Shown here piece by piece: positions 24,192 through 36,810 of a stretch of DNA of 64,000 nt. The notes under the pieces were generated by a model. It made no database searches, was not told the origin of the DNA, and saw only the letters and a program-made list of their open reading frames with translations. The position numbers and the translations under genes were made by a program. Every line of letters starts with the position of its first letter. The first letter of the stretch is position 1. This DNA is from Mercurialis annua. Its lineage: Eukaryota > Streptophyta > Magnoliopsida > Malpighiales > Euphorbiaceae. The stretch lies in contig NC_065575.1 of assembly GCF_937616625.2 (NCBI RefSeq), forward strand, positions 3,851,501 through 3,915,500, given 5' to 3'.

Positions 24192-25193
24192 AGAGACATT
24201 GGTAGAGTTTGGATTCTATTTTTTTTTTGCTTTAGTTTTAGTGTTTGTTTTTGCATAGTGTTCAGTAGGAATTGAGGACTTATGGTTATATATTTGAATT
24301 GAACCTAAGTGGATTTGCTAGTTATTTTATAGCTTATTTTGTCATGTGTGAACCCTATAATGTGTAACCGAACTAAACCGAAAAACGAACCAATTTGAAT
24401 TGACAAATTCTTTTGGATTCAGTTTAGTATTTATAAAAAACAATTTGTTTTTTCGGTTCAGTTTGATTTTAAACATAACCTTTTTTAGTTAAGTTCTAAT
24501 GTAAAGCAAATAATTTTATTAAAAAAATTAGTTCGTTTTGATTTTGAACAAATAACAGACTTTGGTTATGTTCGGTTCAATTTGAATCGAGTGCATATCA
24601 ATAACCATGTTTACTTGATATGTGATTTTTTTTTTGTACACAGTTAATTATGTTTTTTATTAATAAAATACTATCAGAATCGACTCTAATAGGATTGTTA
24701 GTATTAAACTGTGGCTAAACCTATCGTAAAGTTTCTATACTATTAGTTTTTATTTCATTTGACCCTTAACAAATATTTTACTTTTAAATAGTCTCTTAAC
24801 TATTGTGCACTCGTGGCTCTTTTTAGTCCGAATAACAAAAAACATCATCGTTTTAATTGGCACGAAACAATTTTTAATACTAGGCAAAACAATTTAAATA
24901 TAAAATATTTGTAAAGAACCAAGTGAAACAAAAGCTAATAATAAGCTAATCTATATATTAATAGGCTTATCCTCTGGGAAAAAAAATCCACCTTTTAGCC
25001 CTATTTTATTTGCACCCTCACGTAAAACCACCAAAAATATTCAAATTACGACCTTTCACTTTCAATTGTATCCTCAAAATTAAAATTAACACCTTTTGAT
25101 TTCAATTAAACCCATAAGCATCAAATTAACCTTTTTTCCAATACTTCAAATTTTTATAAATATTCGAAATGATCCTCATAGTTATAATTAAAA

Positions 25194-25459
25194 GGCCAAA
25201 TGTCGTAAAAAGATCAAATCTTTCATAAAAGTTTCATAAAAGTCCTGACCTTTCAATTTTGTCGATTTTAGCCAAAAACAAATTATTTGGTTTCAATTGT
25301 GGCAAATTCTCAATTTGATTTCAATTTGCCTATGTGGCATGCCAAATATTGAAAGGTCAGGACTTTTGTGAAACCAAATAATCCATTTTTGGCCAAAATC
25401 GACAAAATTGAAAGGTCATGACTTTTGTGAAAGGTTTGATTTTTTTACAGCATCTGACC
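25194..25459. mobile_element. Mutator-like MITE
   Basis: 266 bp starting GGCCAAATGTCGTAAAAAG and ending with the complement of GGTCAGATGCTGTAAAAAA. It has a perfect 9-bp target duplication TAATTAAAA (25185-25193 and 25460-25468). The arms contain repeated CTGACCTTTCAATTTTGTCG-type sequence in inverted orientation. Confidence 0.85.
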
Positions 25460-25659
25460 TAATTAAAACAAAAATATCATCTTTTAAGATGTCATTGATT
25501 TGTTAAGTCAATGATATCTTATACTTTGATTTTCAGGTAGTCAAAATGAATTTTGAAGCATTCATCTTCTGAGATTGATTTGTTTATTTATATGTGGTGA
25601 TAACTATGAATTTCAAATAAATGTTTTAAGCTTTTCTACAGCCTTTTGTTATATTTAAA

Positions 25660-26396
25660 GAACAAAAATTTCCTCCAAACATAGTTGCAGGAAACTCCTG
25701 CAGCATGTCTTGAGAGGCTGCCACACAGTTTTCTTTTGCCTTGATAAAATGGTTTGTTAACCATTTGATTTTGGTTAACTAATCAATTGGATCCAAAATA
25801 AATACTAAACTGATTTATTAACCTAATTTTATTTAATTCTACAATTAGACAATTATAGATACCCATACACTGATCATATCATTAATAATATAAATTGAAT
25901 AGAAACAAAAATTATATAAAAAACTTGATTTTTAACAATTTCTTATAAATTAACAAGGCATCACATGGTGTAAATTAATTTTTGTTTTGCACAAAATTAA
26001 ATATATTACTTGGTACATTATTTGTTTTTTGATATCTAATTATGGATAAAATTGGAGTGGACCATAATTATATAAATATGATTTTCTAGTTTAGATTATT
26101 TTTAAGTTAGATGTTTTAATAGTATTCAAATTATGCACCTTAATCATAATTTATACCAATAAAAAAAATTCCATGCTGTATACGTACTTTTAGTTTTAAG
26201 TTTATATTGATTCTGGTTAATTAATTTTTTTTTTGATAAATAATTCTGATTAATTGATTAATCTAGTACTTGAACTCAACTGATTAATTAACCAAAATCA
26301 AATGTTAAATTCACCATTCTATAAATAATACGTGGCAGCTTCTCAATACTTGTTGAAGGAGTTTCCTACAACTATGTTTGTAGGAAATTTTTGTTC
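25660..26396. mobile_element. Mutator-like MITE, 737 bp
   Basis: It starts GAACAAAAATTTCCTCCAAA and ends with the complement of GAACAAAAATTTCCTACAAA; the arms match over about 70 bp up to CTGCCAC. The 9-bp target duplication ATATTTAAA is perfect (25651-25659 and 26397-26405). The centre is AT-rich with no coding sequence. Confidence 0.87.
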
Positions 26397-26639
26397 ATAT
26401 TTAAATACATCTTAATATTGTGTTCTTAGGATATCCTCCAACTCTTTTACAGCGATATGATCCATTTTTTTATGGCACCAAAAAAAAAAGATTTAGCAAG
26501 AAACATTATACATACAGCTGAGAATTAATGAACGCCCATTATTTTGTTCTAATGATGCATTTTTTAACTTCTTTGAAGTGTGCATACATTTATCTCTTTC
26601 TTTTAATCTCTTCCACTCTCAATTAATTTTTTCTTTTAA

Positions 26640-27615
26640 AGAAGAAATCAAATATTTCAAATATACATTCACTTTTTTTATTGGATCTCTTTATTTTATT
26701 TTCTTCTTATAGAGTCCCTGTATTTTTATTTTTATTGTTATTACACCCTTTTATGGATGGAATTTAGAGAGTGTATCACACTCTCCATTAGTGAGAGTGT
26801 TGAAAAGAAAATATGACTTTTTTACTTTAAAATATAATAAAAAAATACATTAAAACTCTAATATTTAGTCTATAATACAATAAAACTCTTATACTTTTGA
26901 ATATAAAATAAAATCAAACTCAAATTCTAAATTAAATTTTTACAAATTTATTTATATATATACAAATAATTATTTTTAAAATAAATAATTAAAATTATTT
27001 GTAAATTTAAAAACAAGTTTATTAAATTCAATTTATGTTAAGACTTGATTTTTATTTCGAAAAACTTTGTCCATAATTTTAGATTCGCCGCCGTCTTTTT
27101 CCTCCCCCATCACCGCCGTCCACCACATCAAATTTTATTTAATTTTATTATAGTTTGAGATTTAATTTTTATTTGAAATAAAATTAAGTCCGTAGTTTTT
27201 ATTTGAAATAGAATTTAGTCTGGTATCCGCAAATCTACCGCCCAAATTTTATTTTCGACAAAGTTTTATTCCCGACAGAGGAGGAGCAGCTCTTCCTCTT
27301 TCAACGAGAAGATCCGCTCCTTGGTCAGAATCGTGAAGCAGATCTGGTCCTCGCTTTTGAGGAGCAGTAGCTCCTCTGAGGAGCTGCTCCGCTGGGAAAA
27401 AGTATGAATTAATCCTTGAATTTTAGCCATATTGTTTTTATCGATATTTAACGGAAATTTTGTATTTAGCGGAGAGTATAGCACACTCTCCACATTTCAT
27501 TCGTCTAAGGGTATAATAACAATGAAAATGAAAGTAAAAGGACTCAAGAAGGACAAAATAAAATAACCCGATGAAAAAAAAAGTGAAGAGTAAAGGAACT
27601 CCAAAATAGATTTAG
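26640..27615. mobile_element. large inverted-repeat element with GC-rich centre (ends approximate)
   Basis: Opposed segments pair around ATTGTTATTACACCC (26735) and GGGTATAATAACAAT (27510), and around GAGAGTGTATCACACTCTCC (26768) and GGAGAGTATAGCACACTCTC (27471). Pairing continues outwards over TTTATTTTATTTTC-type sequence. No target duplication was found and the outer limits are uncertain. The interior includes a cluster of GAGGAGCAGCTC-type palindromes at about 27275-27400. Confidence 0.55.
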
Positions 27616-27639
27616 CCTTTTTTTATCTGATCCATTTAT

Positions 27640-28160
27640 TTTATTGATAAATCAAGATTGAATCCATCTTATAAGGTCCCTAAACTTTATATTTTTAGTT
27701 TATCTGATCCCTGAATTTTTATTTAGTTTTATCTGGTCCCTAAACTTTACGTGTATAGTTTTTCTAGTTCCTGAATTTTCATTTGGTCTTATCTGGTCCC
27801 TGCACTTTACATTTTTTATTTTATCTAGTCCCTGAACTTTCATCCATTTGATTACCAGAGGAAGCAAAAAAATCAAAATTCAGGGATCAGATAAACTAAA
27901 AATGTAAAGTCAAGAGATCAGATAAAATCAAATGGAAGTTTAGATATCATATAAACTAAAGACGTAGAGTTTACGAATCTTAAAATTCATTAATCCAAAA
28001 ATTAAAGTTCAGGGGCAAATAAGAGCAAATGAAAGTTCAAGGATCAGATAAAAAAATGTAAACTTAAGGAACTAGATAAAACCAAATAAAAGTTTAGAGT
28101 CCAGATAAATAAAAATGTAAAGTTAAATCACCTTAAAATAGGTTAATCCAAAAATATTCT
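27640..28160. repeat. fold-back repeat with iterated TCTGGTCCCTAAACTTTA units
   Basis: The left half repeats the phrase TATCTGGTCCCTAAACTTTA several times with variation; the right half repeats its complement (TAAAGTTTAGGGACCAGATA-like). The whole is a fold-back. It may be an element of its own or an extension of its neighbours. Ends were not fixed. Confidence 0.5.
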
Positions 28161-28189
28161 TAAAAGTATATAAATGGGACAGAAAAAAA

Positions 28190-28775
28190 GAATACAGGGT
28201 CATTTTAGCCTCTAATGTTGCGTCAAAATATCAAAAAAGTCCAAAACTTCAAAAATGGTCACTTTTACCCTGAAGTTGTGTTTTTTGTATTAAAGAAGCC
28301 CTCCCCTACTCTCATCTTATAGAGTGAGATACACTTTCCGGTTTTATGGGCTGTTTTTCTCTCAAAGTAGTTTTTGAAATAAAAAAAAGGTTAAAATGGT
28401 GCTTAATATTTTCAATTTTTTTAAATTAACATAGAATTTTTTTAAATTAACATATAAAACTTTTAAATTAATAATTTAATTTCAATAATTTTAAAACTTC
28501 ATTTAAATTAACACATTTTTTTGAGAAAAATTTCAAAAAGTACCCTCGTTTAATTATTGTTTGATTGTGATTAATTAGTGGTTAAGTATAATTAACTAGT
28601 AGTTAAGCATGATTAATTGCAACCCCACTCTTCAATTAGGGCAAAAAGGGTACTTTTGATACGGTTTACGCAATTTCAAGATATAAGTGATACGGTTTAA
28701 GCAATCCGGTTTTGGAGTTTTAGACTTTTTTGATATTTTAACGCAACATCAGGGGCTAAAATGACCCTTTGCTCC
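28190..28775. mobile_element. Mutator-like inverted-repeat element
   Basis: 586 bp. Its ends share GGGTCATTTTAGCC, followed by TAATGTTGCGTCAAAATATC (left) and its near-complement on the right. The flanks are A-rich (AGAAAAAAA and AAAAAAAAA), so a target duplication is compatible but not informative. It ends about 215 bp upstream of F-box copy 2. Confidence 0.65.
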
Positions 28776-28989
28776 AAAAAAAAAATGCAAGCACGGCTCA
28801 CTTGCAAATAATTTTCCATGCATGACAGAAGATTCTCCATGCATGACAACAGAATTCTCAATTCCCTTTTAGTCTGAGTAGAGTGCGAATAATCAAATTT
28901 CCAAATAAATATATATAGTTGGTTTTGGATTATAATTTGATCACACTAAACCAAATTACTCCCTCATTTTTCTTTCCTCTCCGTTTCAA

Positions 28990-30216
28990 ATGACGAATAA
29001 CAGACGACGCTCATCATCACCGGCGAATCAAGAAAGAACTCCGTTCACTCAAGAAATGATCACAGGCGTATTCTTACAACTTCCCGTCAAATCCCTCAAA
29101 AGATTTAAATCACTTTCGAAATCTTGCTACTCGATTATCAATTCTCAAGATTTCATCAACGCCCATCTCAAGAATTCGGCTAATCAACTGTTGGTTCGCC
29201 GGTTTCACTATCCAACTGGTTCTTATTTTTCTCTGAGTTTGATGGATTATTCCGATACTGAACCGGCAATCTTTCGTGAAATCCCAATCCCGTTTCTGCA
29301 TTCTTTGGAACGGTATCCAAGAATTGTGGGTTCGGTTAATGGTCTTCTCTGTCTTGACATTTCGCCGATTCATGGCTCCGAATTCATTTTATGGAATATT
29401 TCAACTGAGCAATATGTGATTCTTCCGCGACCTGAATTTAAAATCGACGATTTCAAGAATCCCATTTGGATGGCGGCTACTGGGTTTGGTTACAATCAAG
29501 AATCTGATGATTATAAACTTGTAAGGATTGTGTTATTTGATTGTGATCATAAGCCAATTAGGGCTGAGGTGTACTCATGGAGAACCAATTCTTGGAGAAT
29601 TCTTGATTTCGATGAGAAAATTGTGGATTTCTCCATTTCTGAAGGGGAAACTGCGGTTCATTTAAACGATGGGTGTTTGTATTGGTTAGCTAATGGAATT
29701 GGGGATTCTGTGGATCGAAAATACATAATTTCTTTTGATTTGGGCAGTGAAACTTTCAATAGAATCAATATACCTGAAAACAGTGGTGCATTTTGTGCTA
29801 AAGTTCTTGAATTTAGAAACTCACTTGCTCTGGTTTTTTATCCTGCTGCTTATGTTCATCCGGGTTACGGAAGCTCGGCGAATGAAATCGAGTTATGGGT
29901 TGACTCAGATTATGGTGATGCTGATGATACTAACCGCTATAAGCAATGGGTTCGAGTTTTTCGTGTCACTATGGATTTGAGTTCTGCTGAAATGGGCTGT
30001 CCAATTTGTGTTCATAATGATGATGAGGAAGTTGTTGTGTTCCACCGTGTTTCTGCAGATTCTGTCAATTTAGCGTTCTTGAACCCTGATAAAGAGACCA
30101 TCAAGACTGTACCGATCTGCCATTCCGATTATACTTGCCATTTTTATAGTTACGTCGCTAGTTTGGTTCCGGTCGCGGTTTACGGGGTTCAAGCAGAGGC
30201 TGATCATGAACAGTGA
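28990..30216 (+). CDS. F-box protein with F-box-associated (FBA) domain, copy 2
   Basis: Intronless, 408 residues. A short Arg/Ser-rich N-terminus (MTNNRRRSSSPANQ) precedes an F-box at about residues 16-60 (PFTQEMITGVFLQLPVKSLK, then SLSKSCYSIINSQDFINAHL). An FBA domain follows, with YPRIVGSVNGLLCLDISPI, ATGFGYNQESDDYKLVRI and VYSWRTNSWRILDF. It is predicted to be an SCF ubiquitin-ligase receptor, substrate unknown. It is the tandem paralogue of 22957-24144, about 6 kb away; similarity extends roughly 450 bp into the 3' flank. The C-terminus (VYGVQAEADHEQ) is longer than in copy 1 and probably reflects the ancestral state. Expression of either copy cannot be inferred. Confidence 0.9.
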   Translation: MTNNRRRSSSPANQERTPFTQEMITGVFLQLPVKSLKRFKSLSKSCYSIINSQDFINAHLKNSANQLLVRRFHYPTGSYFSLSLMDYSDTEPAIFREIPIPFLHSLERYPRIVGSVNGLLCLDISPIHGSEFILWNISTEQYVILPRPEFKIDDFKNPIWMAATGFGYNQESDDYKLVRIVLFDCDHKPIRAEVYSWRTNSWRILDFDEKIVDFSISEGETAVHLNDGCLYWLANGIGDSVDRKYIISFDLGSETFNRINIPENSGAFCAKVLEFRNSLALVFYPAAYVHPGYGSSANEIELWVDSDYGDADDTNRYKQWVRVFRVTMDLSSAEMGCPICVHNDDEEVVVFHRVSADSVNLAFLNPDKETIKTVPICHSDYTCHFYSYVASLVPVAVYGVQAEADHEQ

Positions 30217-31002
30217 GAGCCAGAGACATTGGTAGAGTTTGGATTGTATCCTTTTTTTGCTCTAGTTTTAGTGTTTGTTTTTGCATAGTGTTCAGTAGGA
30301 TTTGAGGACTTACATGAATTTGAATTGAACAAACTTTGGTGGATTTGGTAGTTATTTTGTGGCTTATTTTGTCATGTATGAATCCTACAATGTGTAGGTG
30401 TGTAAAAACCGAAAAATGAACCAAATCGGATTGACAAATTCGGCTGGATTAGGTTTGATATTATAAAAGTTCTGATTTTTGGTTTTGTTTGATTTTGGTC
30501 GTAATTTGTATCGTTACGTTCTAATATGATACGAATTGAAATAACTAATCAAAATTTTAGTTCGATTTGATTTTGAACAAATAAAAAAATTCGGTTATGT
30601 ATGTTTTTGGTTTGTTTCGAAACGAATGCACAACATACAATGTTTACATGATATTTGATATTTTTGAGTTGAGCAGTTGATAATATGTTTTCATTAATGT
30701 AATTTTATTAGGATTAAGAAATTCTAACTCAAATGTGATCGATATATATATACTAAACTATCAAATGTCATGCACACATAGAAAATTTATAAGTGTACGT
30801 ACCAAAACTTTCTTAAGATATAGGTTTGGACTTATGGCAACTTTTAAAATAGACTAAATATGTAAATTTGACCCTCATCTTCAGTTTGATTTTCAATTTG
30901 AGCTTTAATGATTTTTTTGTTCCAAATTGGTACCTTACGTTAATAAAGATAATGAATTAGACCACTAATGGGGACGCCATGTTGCATACATGTGATATTT
31001 TA
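30217..31002. other. 3' flank of F-box copy 2
   Basis: The first 450 bp or so are homologous to the 3' flank of F-box copy 1 and so mark the end of the tandem duplication unit. Beyond about 30690 the two flanks no longer match. No gene was seen. Confidence 0.6.
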
Positions 31003-31410
31003 GAGCAAATTACTATGAAGCCCCTCAAATTTGACATAATTCACACTTTAGTCCCTCCTGTTTAAAAACTAAACTATGTGGCCCCTCACTTTTGCTTCCG
31101 TTAACATTTTAGTCCTTCCATCCATTTTTAGTGTTAGTCAACAAAGTCAAAGGACTTATGGGTAAATTAATTATCAAAACTGAGGGACTAAATCGTTGAC
31201 AAAAACAAAAGTGAGGGGTGAAATCGTTGAGAAAAACAAAAGTGGGGGACCATATAGTTTTGTTGACTTTGTTGACTAACATCCAAAATGGACATAAGGA
31301 CTAAATCGTTGACAAAAACAAAAGTGAAGGGCTATATTGATTAATTTTCAAACAAGAGGGACTAAACTGTGAATTATGTCAAATGTGAGGGGTGTCATAG
31401 TAATTTGCTC
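31003..31410. mobile_element. Mutator-like MITE
   Basis: 408 bp starting GAGCAAATTACTATGAAGCC and ending with the complement of GAGCAAATTACTATGACACC. Arms of about 75 bp include TTTGACATAATTCACA. The 9-bp target duplication GATATTTTA is perfect (30994-31002 and 31411-31419). Confidence 0.88.
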
Positions 31411-31419
31411 GATATTTTA

Positions 31420-34400
31420 TGATTAGGATTCTCTCGAATTGATTGAACATTATGTGAACTCTTACTACATGTCAGTTATGTCATAGATGATTCAACAAAT
31501 TTGAATCGATATTGCTTATAAATATTTAACTTTCATCAAATTTCTTTCTCATCGAATCTTCATCTTTCTCTCTTTCTTCTTACTTCTACATCAAAAATCG
31601 CTTACACTGAAAAGAACGTCGGATTATTTTCTGTCGAAATCCTAGTTTGGTGTGGAGTACGCACTGTTTTAAGTTATAATTATCCTTATATTTATGCTCT
31701 TTTAATTTATATGACTTGATTCCCAAGTTACTCTCTTCGCAGCTTCTGCTCATTTTTCTTTAATGTAAGCTAATGATGGTGGTTATGGTATGACACTATA
31801 TCTAGATTTTTTGTTATGTATGTTACATTATATATTTTCTCCGTCCGGAATCGATAGATAGATCATCTTATTATTTTTGACATTTTAATTAATTATAGAC
31901 CACATTTTATTTTTAGAAAGCAACTTCAAAGTCTTCAAACATGAAATTTATTCTGAAGATTTTTTGTATAATATGCAAATTACTAGTAGCAGAATTTCAC
32001 TTTGTGAACTATAGGGAATATAGAGTTTTAATCCTTAGACTTAACCGCGTGTCAATCCATTTTGTGACATCAAAAAAATGAATTGTGTCACAGATTAGCA
32101 TGAAAATACGTTTAACCTATGGACTGTTACTTAAAATAATATAAAAATAAAAGGATTGAGTTACAAAATATAAAATGAAATTTTTGTAAAAAGATAAAGT
32201 CTAATTATATTAAAATATTCTAATTTAATATTTTATAGGTTTCAAAGAGAAATTTACAGGTTAAATGGATTTTTTTAGTTCTGTCATGTTTGCAGTGTCA
32301 ATCATGTTATCTGGTTTAAATTTATAATCAGTTAAATGAATCGTATTCGTTTTAACTTTAATCATATTAACATATATAATTGATCGATACGCCATGAATG
32401 CGACTCAGGAGTACATTTTGACAAACTTTTATGCACCAGTGGGGGTACAATTTTTGTATTTTATAAGGCTAATTTTATGAGCTTTGATTTTGGTTTTCTG
32501 GGCTTAAACTTTATGAGCTTTGGTTTTAGTTTGCTGGGCTTTGATTGTAGAGATGTAATTTGCTAAGTTTTGATTTTGCAATGAAAAAAAATAAGAAATG
32601 GGTCCTTCTCTTTCCACATCTTACTTATCGAAATGATTATAAACTCCTGGTTTTTGTGTTTTGAGTTGGACAAATAAGCTTAGAGAGATCAATTTCTCTA
32701 ATCTATATATAAATTTATCAAAACGAAACTCCAATTAAGAGTTTAACCAAATTTAATCTATTTGATTAACTAATTTATTAATAATTTCATATGATTTAAT
32801 ATAATAGTCTATTTTTATTTAGTTTGTTTTTTCGATTGTATAAATTAAATAATTAGAGTAAATTAAAAAATCAACATATTATATATTTTTTAAATGTATT
32901 TTTTCAAATATTCAATTTGAAGTTAATTTGAAGCAACTAATTTTGAAAAATGAAATAAAATGAATCTATCAATTTTAGAAAAGATTAAACTAAATGATAT
33001 ATATCATCTAAATAACAAGTCGAATGATGTATCATTCTTAAAATTTTGCCTTCTAATTATAATTTTTGAGTCCATCATTAAACTATCCAACGTATATGTT
33101 GCCCAATCATTCTTAAATTTATTCTTTTTTGCTAAAAGAGGAATTTATTTCTTAATATTAAAAGAAATAACTTAAGAATTAAGTATCATTTGATTAATAT
33201 TGAAATTGCTTTTTACTATTTGTTACAATGTTGAGATATAATTTCAAAAGTACTTTAATGAAAAAATAAAAGTACGTGATCATCTTTAACGAAGCATGAG
33301 ACACGTATTAATACAAATGATAGTACATGCAAGTATTACGTATCCACATTCATAAATTACTATCAAAAATTAACTTTATACGTGAAATAAAACAAATGTA
33401 TTTTGTTGTTATATATACAAATCAAAATATGATAAGGTATTGGATAATAAAAAATAGTGGAAGCAGAACAGAATGCGAAGACAAAGTGATGATGGGATAG
33501 AAAGTAAAATTGGCATGTTAGGTTTCGGGTAGAGATGGACCCAAATTGTTTGGTCGTCCAAAATAGGGGTGTGCATATGTCAATTCTATTCGATCTTGTT
33601 TAAAATCTGCTAAAACTACTTTTATATTAATTTGTAATTCTATCACGGTTTTTAAATCACTTTCATTTTTCATCCTTTAATTATTCGTAATTGCATCACC
33701 GTTTGAAAATCTAGTGATTTATAGCTGACAAAATGATAAGAGAACGATGTGGCACGACAAGTCAGATGCCACGAATGATTGATCATGTTGTTAAATTAAT
33801 TATTCGGCTCAAAGCTTAATTTTGGACTAAATATCTTTGTGAAAAAATGCAAAACATCAAATTAGACTCCAAAATATCAATGACAAATAATGATTAAATT
33901 ACTCGCGCCATGTACTTCTCAAATTGTTACATCAACTGTAAATCAATGGATATTTAAACAGTGATAGAATTGCGGAAATTTAATAAGTAGTGAACGACGT
34001 TTGGTCGGAATTGCAAATTATTGTATAAGATGGTAATTTTATATGTATTAATCCTTAAATATTTAAATTAAATTAAATTGGAGTATAATTTAAAATTGAT
34101 TAATTAACTATATACAAGTACGAATTAATTGATTTGTTTAGTTGATTTATTTTGGTTAAAAAATTGATTGTCGATAATTTTTGGAAATAATTATTTATTT
34201 CAAAGTTAATTTTTTTCCTTCGTAGATTTAATAGTTAATTAAAACAAAAATACAACTTCACGGAAAGTTAGTAAGTAAACCAAGCAAAACAATTATCAAT
34301 TTCCTTTATACTAACTTCCTTAACAATTAACTTTCCGAAAAGTATATTTCCCGGAAAGTATACATTTACGAATCAAGTGAGGCCTTAATTAAAAATTGAG

Positions 34401-36810
34401 GTTTAAAAGTTGAACGAATGGAATAATTAAATTAAGGGTTAAGATATAAAATCTACATCTTTCATATTTGTAACAATTTAAACACAATTTTAAAATTTGC
34501 AGAATAAGTTCTAACCTTCCATTTTTTTAGCATTTTTTGAATCAAATGTTTTTTTATCCAAACGATGTCCTTCTGACAGTTTTTAATGACTAAACCAACA
34601 TCAAATAATGTTTTTGGATTGTAAATTACCAAAAACTAAAAAATTATGTTCTTTTATGTCAAGTATTAAACATTATGTTTAAATTTACTACAAACGCAAA
34701 ATATTAAAATTTTACGTATAAATATTTTTAAATTAATTAAAAAAATTGGATAGATTTGCAGTGCAATATTCTGATTAATGTAGATTTGCAAGCTTTAAAT
34801 AAATTTATTAAAAAAGTTGGATAAACTTGAATAAACCGATTATGTATCAAATTGTAAGCAATGTGCAGCAGGTTATGGTTTAATTTTTTCCACAAACACT
34901 TTTTTTTTTTTTCAAATTAAAAAATAAAAGTAAAAACTCATATTATGCTGCTGTGTGGACATAAGACTGACATTTTTGGAAAGAAAGTGAATAGATTGAA
35001 GATGCAAAAACATTGCACATTCTGAATTACAAATAATACATATATAGTTTCTTTTGCAAAGTCAACATTTCTGCCAATTTTATGTTGTCTTTTATAATAT
35101 CCATCATCCCGAGTTTGATTTTAGCACATGCTGTTGACAACCATCCGAATAACAACCTACAAAGTTTTACAAATAAGTATATATATGAAATAGAAAAACC
35201 GTATATTTCTTAAAAAAAAGTTTTACGTTTATAACAATTTAATTTAATTTTTTAAAATATGGCATCGTGTATCCCATTTTTTTATTTTTTCATATAATCG
35301 TTTTTCACCAAAATTAAAGCTAAAAAATTGTACAAAGCACCGTTTTGTATAAAATGCCGTTACAAAACGAAAATATTTTACATAATGACAAAAATTGAAA
35401 GATTAGAATACATTGATACGACAATTTAAAATGCGGGGTTAAATTGTTATCAACGTGAAATATTAAAATTTAAAATGCAAATAACTAGATTATAATTATT
35501 AACTTTAGATTTTTGTATAATTGTTCCTTCTCAATTTCTTTTTTTTTTAAAAAACCCTTCCATTGTATTATTTTAAAATATAATTATTAAATTTAAGTCT
35601 TTATATAATTGGCCGTTTTAAAAATTTAACTTTATCCCCGAAAATACTACTTTTTTTATTTTTACGGGACGGAAGGAGTAAATACAATAAATTAAATCAC
35701 AGTAACAAACATGATTGGTTCCTTCAATAAGCAAAATAGAGTTTTTTTTTTGTCTGTAGGGATATGTTTTAATTGCAAAGGCAGTAACAAATCTTCTGGT
35801 TAGAATTTATGGTCATAAATTTAATGATTGTGTGGTGACCGGTGCATCTAATATGAAACATTTTGGTAGGTTTGTAGGGCAGACAAGGGGAAGGTGCAAT
35901 GTAGTTTCATATAGCTGTAATTTAATGGATAATAATAAAATGTTATTCAAAATTGTCTAATCATAATTAATTATGTTTAACTATCTCACTCTCTGTATTC
36001 ATTAAATTGGATTAGTATTAATTTGTAGAGTGGAAATTTTATTCACACTCCGACAACTACACACAACACAATTCCAAAAAAAATACAAATAATTAACCAG
36101 TTTGACAGATAATCTGGCTAAATTTAGTAAATTTTTTTGATTTACTTGGTTTTATCAATAAAAATTTTGAACTCTCGAGAGAGCTGCTTTCGCCTTTGAT
36201 AATTACCCAATGAGTGAGAGTCGATGCCAAAGTCGCCTTTTACGCGAGGGAACGCCAGACAGACTCAATCAACCTCTCTGTGCATTCCAAATCAAACCCT
36301 CATCCGGTTGTTGTTTATACTAATTAGATAGAAATGTATTTCTTCAAATTAATCTTATTAAAATACAATAGAAAAGAGAGATTAAGGTTTCAGATTTGAA
36401 TGATATGATCGTACGTACCTTTGTCAGCGGGACTGTTTTTCAAGTTAATATGGGCACCGGTAAGTCTCTATCTATTTCTTATTGATAAAAGTCATTGGCA
36501 AATCCATTAATGATGTCTATATGCCAATTTAGCATTCACTGAAACTTACATTATGTTGCATTTGAGAAAAAAAAATAAAAATACCAATATTCAAATGGTG
36601 TAGGGTTAGACAACAAACGGTTAGATCGTGAATTCAATTGTTCTCACAAACGCTTCCCTTCCAAATTATCAAAAAGAAAGTGAAAGTGTAAGAAATATTG
36701 CAAAAATAAACATTTTTTAAGATATAGAAAATTGAAAGTGGAAGCTGTATTCATAAAAGTACAAAATCATTACTATAATTAAAATTAATTTAATTGATAC
36801 ATTTTGCTTC
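31420..36810. other. gene-poor AT-rich region
   Basis: No gene is supported. Weak inverted-repeat structure is visible at about 33600-34000 (ATTCTATCAC words in both orientations) and about 34435-35500, both without resolvable ends. A single Stowaway-like end (complement of CTCCTTCCGTCCCG) lies at about 35663-35680, followed by TA, and CTCCGTCCGGA near 31849, neither with a convincing partner. A T-rich tract at 34899-34913 and nearby sequence could be an old retroposon tail. Confidence 0.4.

Noticed and set aside
31840..31920. CTCCGTCCGGA as a possible Stowaway MITE start
   Set aside because: No partner end with TA duplication was found within several hundred bases.
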